Source of the DNA: CAUYUA01 sp963575675
Lineage (GTDB): Bacteria; Pseudomonadota; Alphaproteobacteria; Azospirillales; Azospirillaceae
Length of the DNA stretch: 34,510 nt
Reading direction: 5' to 3'
Assembly: GCA_963575675.1 (NCBI GenBank)
Contig: CAUYUA010000218.1
Span: 1-34,510 of the forward strand
Part shown: one piece after another, positions 31,070 to 34,510 of the stretch
How positions within the stretch are numbered: the first letter of the stretch is position 1
Layout: each line of letters starts with the position of its first letter
Program-made: the position numbers and the translations under genes
The notes under the pieces: model-generated
Database searches by the model: none
What the model saw: only the letters and a program-made list of their open reading frames with translations
Told to the model about the DNA's origin: nothing

Positions 31070-33191
31070 CGTCGGCGTCTCCGCGTTGAGTGGTCGATTT
31101 ATTGCGTTGTGAAGGCGGTTTGAGATGCTGCTCGGTTCGCTCGTCGAGTTTTAGAGGATATCCTTTTGTAGACAAAGTGTTTTCATTTCGTGTCGGCGCG
31201 CTTCGGTTGACGGAAGAGGTCGATGGCGCGTGGCGTCGAGCCGACGACTCGGAGCTTGACGCGCGCGATGATGTATTGGATCGGTGGTGGGGCGAGCGGT
31301 TGTTCAAGCGTTCTTCCGACCCATTTCCACGAAAGATCGTGAAGAAACTGATGGAAGATTGCAGTTGCTCGGCTTGAGCGGAAAGTTCTTCGGCTGTGGC
31401 GGACATTTGCTCTGCGGCGCTGGCGTTGCGCTGAGTGACGGTGTCCAATTGTTGAATGGCGATGTTGATTTGTTCGACGCCGGTGTTTTGTTCACGGGAC
31501 GCTGCGCTGATCTCGGCGATTAATCCGGAGGTGCGTTGGATGTTGGGGGAGAGTTTAATCAACATTTGCCCCGCGTCTTCAGAGGCCGTGACGGTTTGCG
31601 TGGAAAGAAGATTGATTTCGGACGCTGCGGTTTGGCTGCGTTCGGCGAGTTTTCGGACTTCAGAGGCGACGACGGCGAAGCCTTTTCCGTGTTCGCCGGC
31701 GCGAGCGGCTTCGATGGCGGCGTTCAGCGCGAGCAGGTCGGTTTGGCGGGCGATTTCTTGGACAATTGAGATTTTCTCAGCGATTGTTTTCATGGCCGTC
31801 ACCGCTTTTTCCACGGCTTCGGCGCTTTTTTTGGCGTCTTGAGCGGCCTGGTTGGCGATTTTTTCGGTTTCTGCGGCGTTTTCGGCGCTTTGGCGAATGT
31901 TTGCCGCCATTTCTTCCATTGAGGAGGAGGCTTCTTCGGTGGAGGCGGCTTGCTCTGAGACGCCCTGAGACAAGGTTTCGGCTCCGGCGCTAAGTTCTTG
32001 GCTGCCGGCGGAGACGTTCTCGGAAGCTGAAGTGATCTCTGAGACGATGTCGCGCAAGCGTTCGGCCATGTCGTTGAGGTGGATGATTAGATCGCCGATT
32101 TCCTCGCGGCCTGTGTATTTGAGGTTGACTGTAAGGTCGCCGGTGGCCACCGCTTGAGCCAGAGTTCCGGCTTTCGACAAACCTCTGCTGATCGAGATCG
32201 AAATATAGGCGGCGACGAAAACACCAATCGACAGCGCCGAAACCGCCAAGGATATCAGCACTGTGCGTGAGGTCTGATAGAGTTCGTCCGCCTCTTGTTT
32301 CGCGCTGGAAAGAGAGGTTGTTTCAGTTTGGACGATTTCGTTCAGAAGCGCATCTATTTTGCTGCGGAGTTCGCGGTTTTTGCCGCTGGAGATCGCTAAC
32401 GCGCGGTTTTTGCCGTTTTCCAAAAGGTCGTCGCGAATCTGACGGTGGACGTTGACATAGGCTTCCCAGGCTGTCGCCAGTTGTTGCGCGTCGGCGCGTT
32501 GCGTTGTTGAGGCGCGCTCTTTTAGCGTGGTTAGGCGGCTTTCGATTTGACGTAGAAGGCTATCGATTCGTTGAAAGCGTTTTTGTGGCGACTCATCATC
32601 GCTGGACAAGATCAACTCTTTCTCGTCGCGATGGATCGTCATGACGTCCAATGCGATTTGTCGTGACAACAATAAGGTTTGGGGGTCGGCGTCGGTTGCG
32701 CTTTCCAGGTTTTTCAGGACTCGAATCGCCAACTCGATCGCTTCATTGCCTCTGGTGTGGGACAAGGTTCGGGCGCGGAAATTGGAGTTGAGGACGGCGA
32801 GGCGAATAACCTCTTCTTGGCTCTTGAGGTAGTCTTCAACAAGCCCTGAAACCAAGCTTACTTTCTTTTTCAACTCTGTCGGGGTGGAATCTGATATTTT
32901 TTTTATCTCCATTTGCGTGGAGTTTTCGGTCTGGCGCAATCTTTCTTGGTAGCGCTTCAGTGTTTCGTCATCATTCGCCAGAATGATGTCTTTTTCATTT
33001 CTGGCCAAATTGGCGAGATTGACTTGAAGCTCCAGCGTTTGTTTTAGTCGTTCGACGGGGCCATTGATCATGGCGTCCATGGCTTCGTCGACTGTCTTTA
33101 GGTTGTTTATTGCGTATATTGTCGAGAGAGAACTGAGGATGAGGACCACGGCAAATGAAATTGCCAATCGGAGCTTTATCGTAAAGCGCAT
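31047..33191 (-). CDS. Methyl-accepting chemotaxis protein with an HBM-like periplasmic sensor domain
   Basis: A transmembrane chemoreceptor of 714 residues. Membrane segments are at about 9-28 and 310-332 with about 280 periplasmic residues between them. The sensor region contains two similar motifs, RNEKDIILANDDET near residue 64 and RDEKELILSSDDES near 188, the pattern expected of a helical bimodular (HBM) or paired four-helix-bundle domain. A HAMP domain follows (SKAGTLAQAVATGDLTVNLK), then the signalling domain with the hairpin tip EIARQTDLLALNAAIEAARA and GKGFAVVASEVRKLAERS. There is no NWETF-type CheR-binding pentapeptide; the last about 90 residues are a basic, Ser/Arg-rich tail. An AAAAGG Shine-Dalgarno site lies 9 bases before the ATG. 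The ligand is unknown. Confidence 0.93.
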   Translation of the reverse strand: MRFTIKLRLAISFAVVLILSSLSTIYAINNLKTVDEAMDAMINGPVERLKQTLELQVNLANLARNEKDIILANDDETLKRYQERLRQTENSTQMEIKKISDSTPTELKKKVSLVSGLVEDYLKSQEEVIRLAVLNSNFRARTLSHTRGNEAIELAIRVLKNLESATDADPQTLLLSRQIALDVMTIHRDEKELILSSDDESPQKRFQRIDSLLRQIESRLTTLKERASTTQRADAQQLATAWEAYVNVHRQIRDDLLENGKNRALAISSGKNRELRSKIDALLNEIVQTETTSLSSAKQEADELYQTSRTVLISLAVSALSIGVFVAAYISISISRGLSKAGTLAQAVATGDLTVNLKYTGREEIGDLIIHLNDMAERLRDIVSEITSASENVSAGSQELSAGAETLSQGVSEQAASTEEASSSMEEMAANIRQSAENAAETEKIANQAAQDAKKSAEAVEKAVTAMKTIAEKISIVQEIARQTDLLALNAAIEAARAGEHGKGFAVVASEVRKLAERSQTAASEINLLSTQTVTASEDAGQMLIKLSPNIQRTSGLIAEISAASREQNTGVEQINIAIQQLDTVTQRNASAAEQMSATAEELSAQAEQLQSSISFFTIFRGNGSEERLNNRSPHHRSNTSSRASSSESSARRHAPSTSSVNRSAPTRNENTLSTKGYPLKLDERTEQHLKPPSQRNKSTTQRGDADDAAFERY

Positions 33192-33577
33192 AGCTCAAAC
33201 CTTTTCAGGAACGAAGCGGCTGAGAGAAGATAAGGTGGGGTGAGAGACATTGTAGGAAAAAGGAAGTAAACAAAAACTAGGTTGGAGTGCTTATTATCTT
33301 GCTGAGCGAAACGGATGGACTGCAATTTTCCGAAAATTTTCCGAATTTATAATGAGAATATAATGGTAAAGAAATAGTAAATTTAGCAGAAATAAGAAAT
33401 AAAGGCATTTCTATTTGTTGTTTGCATAATTATGGAGAGTGAGAAAATTAGGTGCTCTGAATTCTTGGCTGTGTGAGGGGTAAGGGAGGCGCCTGTGGAT
33501 ATGCTTGGTTTTTATTCACAGGATTTGTTTGGAAAAGCGCGTCGTTCTTTTGCTCTGTTTTTGAACCGGGAGGCCAC
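33192..33577. other. Gap between the chemoreceptor gene and the livH pseudogene
   Basis: 386 bases, A/T-rich between 33280 and 33430. Two perfect TATAAT hexamers lie at 33348-33353 and 33359-33364, but neither has a recognisable -35 sequence, so no promoter is called. No gene is seen. Confidence 0.4.
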
Positions 33578-34245
33578 TTGACGTCTTTGCAACTTTTGAT
33601 CAACGCATTGGCGCTTGGCGCCGCATACGCCTTGGTCGCATTGGGGTTTGTTCTTACGCTCAACGCCACTGGCGCCGTGAATTTCGCTCATGGCGATTTG
33701 GTGATGATTGGCGGTGTTTTAGCCGCTGTTTTGGCGGAACAGTTTTTTTCTTCGCTTCCTGGTGTGGTTTTATTGCCGATTATCATGATCGTTATGGCGG
33801 GGCTCGGCGTGTTGGTCGCAATGGTTGGTTATCTGCCATTGCAACGTCGTTCGCCTGTTGCTGTGTTCATCAGCACAATTGCGGTCGGCATCATTTTACA
33901 AAATAGCGCGTTGGTTTTTGTTGGGCCGGAACCTCGTGCGGCTCCGGCTCTTTTTGATGGCGGCGCGACGGTGTTTTTGGGGTTGTCCGTGTCTCGACAA
34001 TCATTGGCGATCATTGTGGCGGCGACTTTGCTGATTTTTGGGCAGTGCCGACTTTTTTCGAGAACTCGCTTGGGGCGTTGCTTGCGTGCGGCGGCTCAGG
34101 ATCCGGATATGGCCCGAGCGTGCGGCGTTCCTGTGACGACGATGGTTCTTCTGACGTTTGGTTTGGCGGCGGATTTGCTTGAGTTGCTGGGCTGCTTCTT
34201 GGGCGTCAGTTTTTTGTTAGTCCCTCTGGGGGCGGCAATTTGATG
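33578..34245 (+). pseudogene. Decayed livH: branched-chain amino acid ABC transporter permease
   Basis: The first about 195 residues are a good LivH-type permease (LINALALGAAYALVALGFVL, LNATGAVNFAHGDLVMIGG, FISTIAVGIILQN, then RLGRCLRAAAQDPDMARACG). The start is a TTG at 33578 with GGGAGG upstream. From about 34171 the family-like sequence leaves the frame: reading from 34171 gives GFA, a stop (TGA 34180), then VAGLLLGRQFFVSPSGGGNL, a clear LivH continuation. A frameshift and a stop codon are therefore both present. After that match ends near 34245 the DNA becomes repeat sequence, so the C-terminal third is lost. In its own frame the ORF runs to 34243. A functional permease is unlikely. No other Liv genes lie in the window. 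Confidence 0.8.
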
Positions 34246-34261
34246 AGGGACAGACGAGGGG

Positions 34262-34352
34262 GGGGGCTGTATTCTCAGTCGCTTGGCCAATGCTCGGACC
34301 AAAGACGAAAAGCCTCCCTCCCTTTATCCGCGAAGGGCATTCTTCTAGAATC
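34262..34352. repeat. Hairpin-family element, copy 9 (degenerate single arm)
   Basis: A degenerate copy of one arm: GGGGGGCTGTATTCTCAGTC, then AAAAGCCTCCCTCCCTTTAT, then CCGCGAAGGGCATTCTTCTA correspond in order to GGACTGTGTTCCTGGTC, AAAGCCCCCCTTAT and CGCGAAGCGATCTTCCTC of copy 8. It sits where the livH homology ends. Confidence 0.45.
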
Positions 34353-34444
34353 TTTAATTTGTGTTATTGCAAGACCAGAAATCTTGGAGCCAGAAAATTA
34401 TGCGGAATCCCCGAATTAAAATGGCCCACTCCCATTCGGTCGTT

Positions 34445-34510
34445 ACAAACTCCAGGTTATGGTTTCCAAAGGCCTCCCGGCCTTTGGCGGGTCGAGGGCG
34501 GAGCCCCGAT
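34445..34510. repeat. REP-like dispersed repeat, copy 3 (cut by the window edge)
   Basis: Contains the 8-bp stem CCAAAGGC / GCCTTTGG with loop CTCCCG, then the GGCGGAGCC tail. The preceding ACTCCAGGTTATGGTTT also matches copy 2 (9094-9110), so the repeat is longer than the hairpin. It matches window bases 1-38 with one difference. Confidence 0.7.

Noticed and set aside
1..34510. tRNA and rRNA genes
   Set aside because: I scanned both strands by eye for T-loop-like GTTCGA sequences with matching stems and found none that could fold as a tRNA; no rRNA-like stretches were seen. A covariance-model search would be decisive.
1..34510. Circular closure of the window from its matching ends
   Set aside because: The terminal match is only 38 bases with a mismatch, and the same repeat also occurs at 9094-9160, so it reflects a dispersed repeat and does not show circularity.

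Overview
The window looks like chromosomal DNA of a free-living, motile alphaproteobacterium, probably of Rhodospirillales type. Evidence: the flagellar cluster carries FlbD, the alphaproteobacterial class-II flagellar activator, in the order fliF-fliG-fliH-fliN-stator-flbD-flhA. It also has an EipB/DUF1849 envelope protein, an ELM1/DUF1022 protein, a bacterial ferrochelatase with a Cys-containing tail, and moderately GC-rich codon use. The genus cannot be read from the sequence. The window starts and ends inside copies of the same dispersed repeat, so it may be a contig bounded by unresolved repeats.

Layout, left to right. 1-1321: a repeat, then a histidine gene in which HisF (cyclase) and HisE (phosphoribosyl-ATP pyrophosphatase) are one polypeptide, closed by a strong terminator. 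1341-3154 (minus): a proline-rich protein of unknown function and ferrochelatase. 3313-13047 (minus): a flagellar export, switch and MS-ring cluster read from fliF down to flhA. 13132-13302: a MITE-like element. 13449-17005: EipB (minus), tsaB (plus), an unrecognised 146-residue protein (minus) and a family-4-type uracil-DNA glycosylase (minus). 17618-22535 (plus): soluble-type lytic transglycosylase, thioredoxin, a secreted two-cysteine protein of unknown family, CreA and RNase HI. 22734-27446 (minus): a 1150-residue polysaccharide-export-type protein with about seven SLBB repeats, and an ELM1-family protein. 27509-28638 (plus): an Lrp/AsnC regulator and a second two-cysteine protein. 29165-33191 (minus): a small acidic protein, an SDR-family protein, and a cheW-chemoreceptor pair. 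33578-34245: a decayed livH permease gene.

Functional links. The flagellar cluster, the overlapping mcp-cheW pair and the PomA-like stator are all motility and chemotaxis. The SLBB protein, the lytic transglycosylase and EipB act at the cell envelope. The other genes are housekeeping.

The most unusual features are five. First, the HisF-HisE fusion. Second, the giant multi-SLBB protein. Third, a pair of paralogous proteins sharing a glycine-rich hydrophobic domain with two cysteines exactly 39 residues apart. Fourth, a family of nine hairpin-forming intergenic elements, of which 28717-29063 has 98-bp arms that are almost perfect inverted copies. Fifth, a livH pseudogene whose family-like continuation is visible in another reading frame. 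I found no tRNA, rRNA, CRISPR array, transposase gene or phage gene. No convincing antisense genes were found opposite the real ones.
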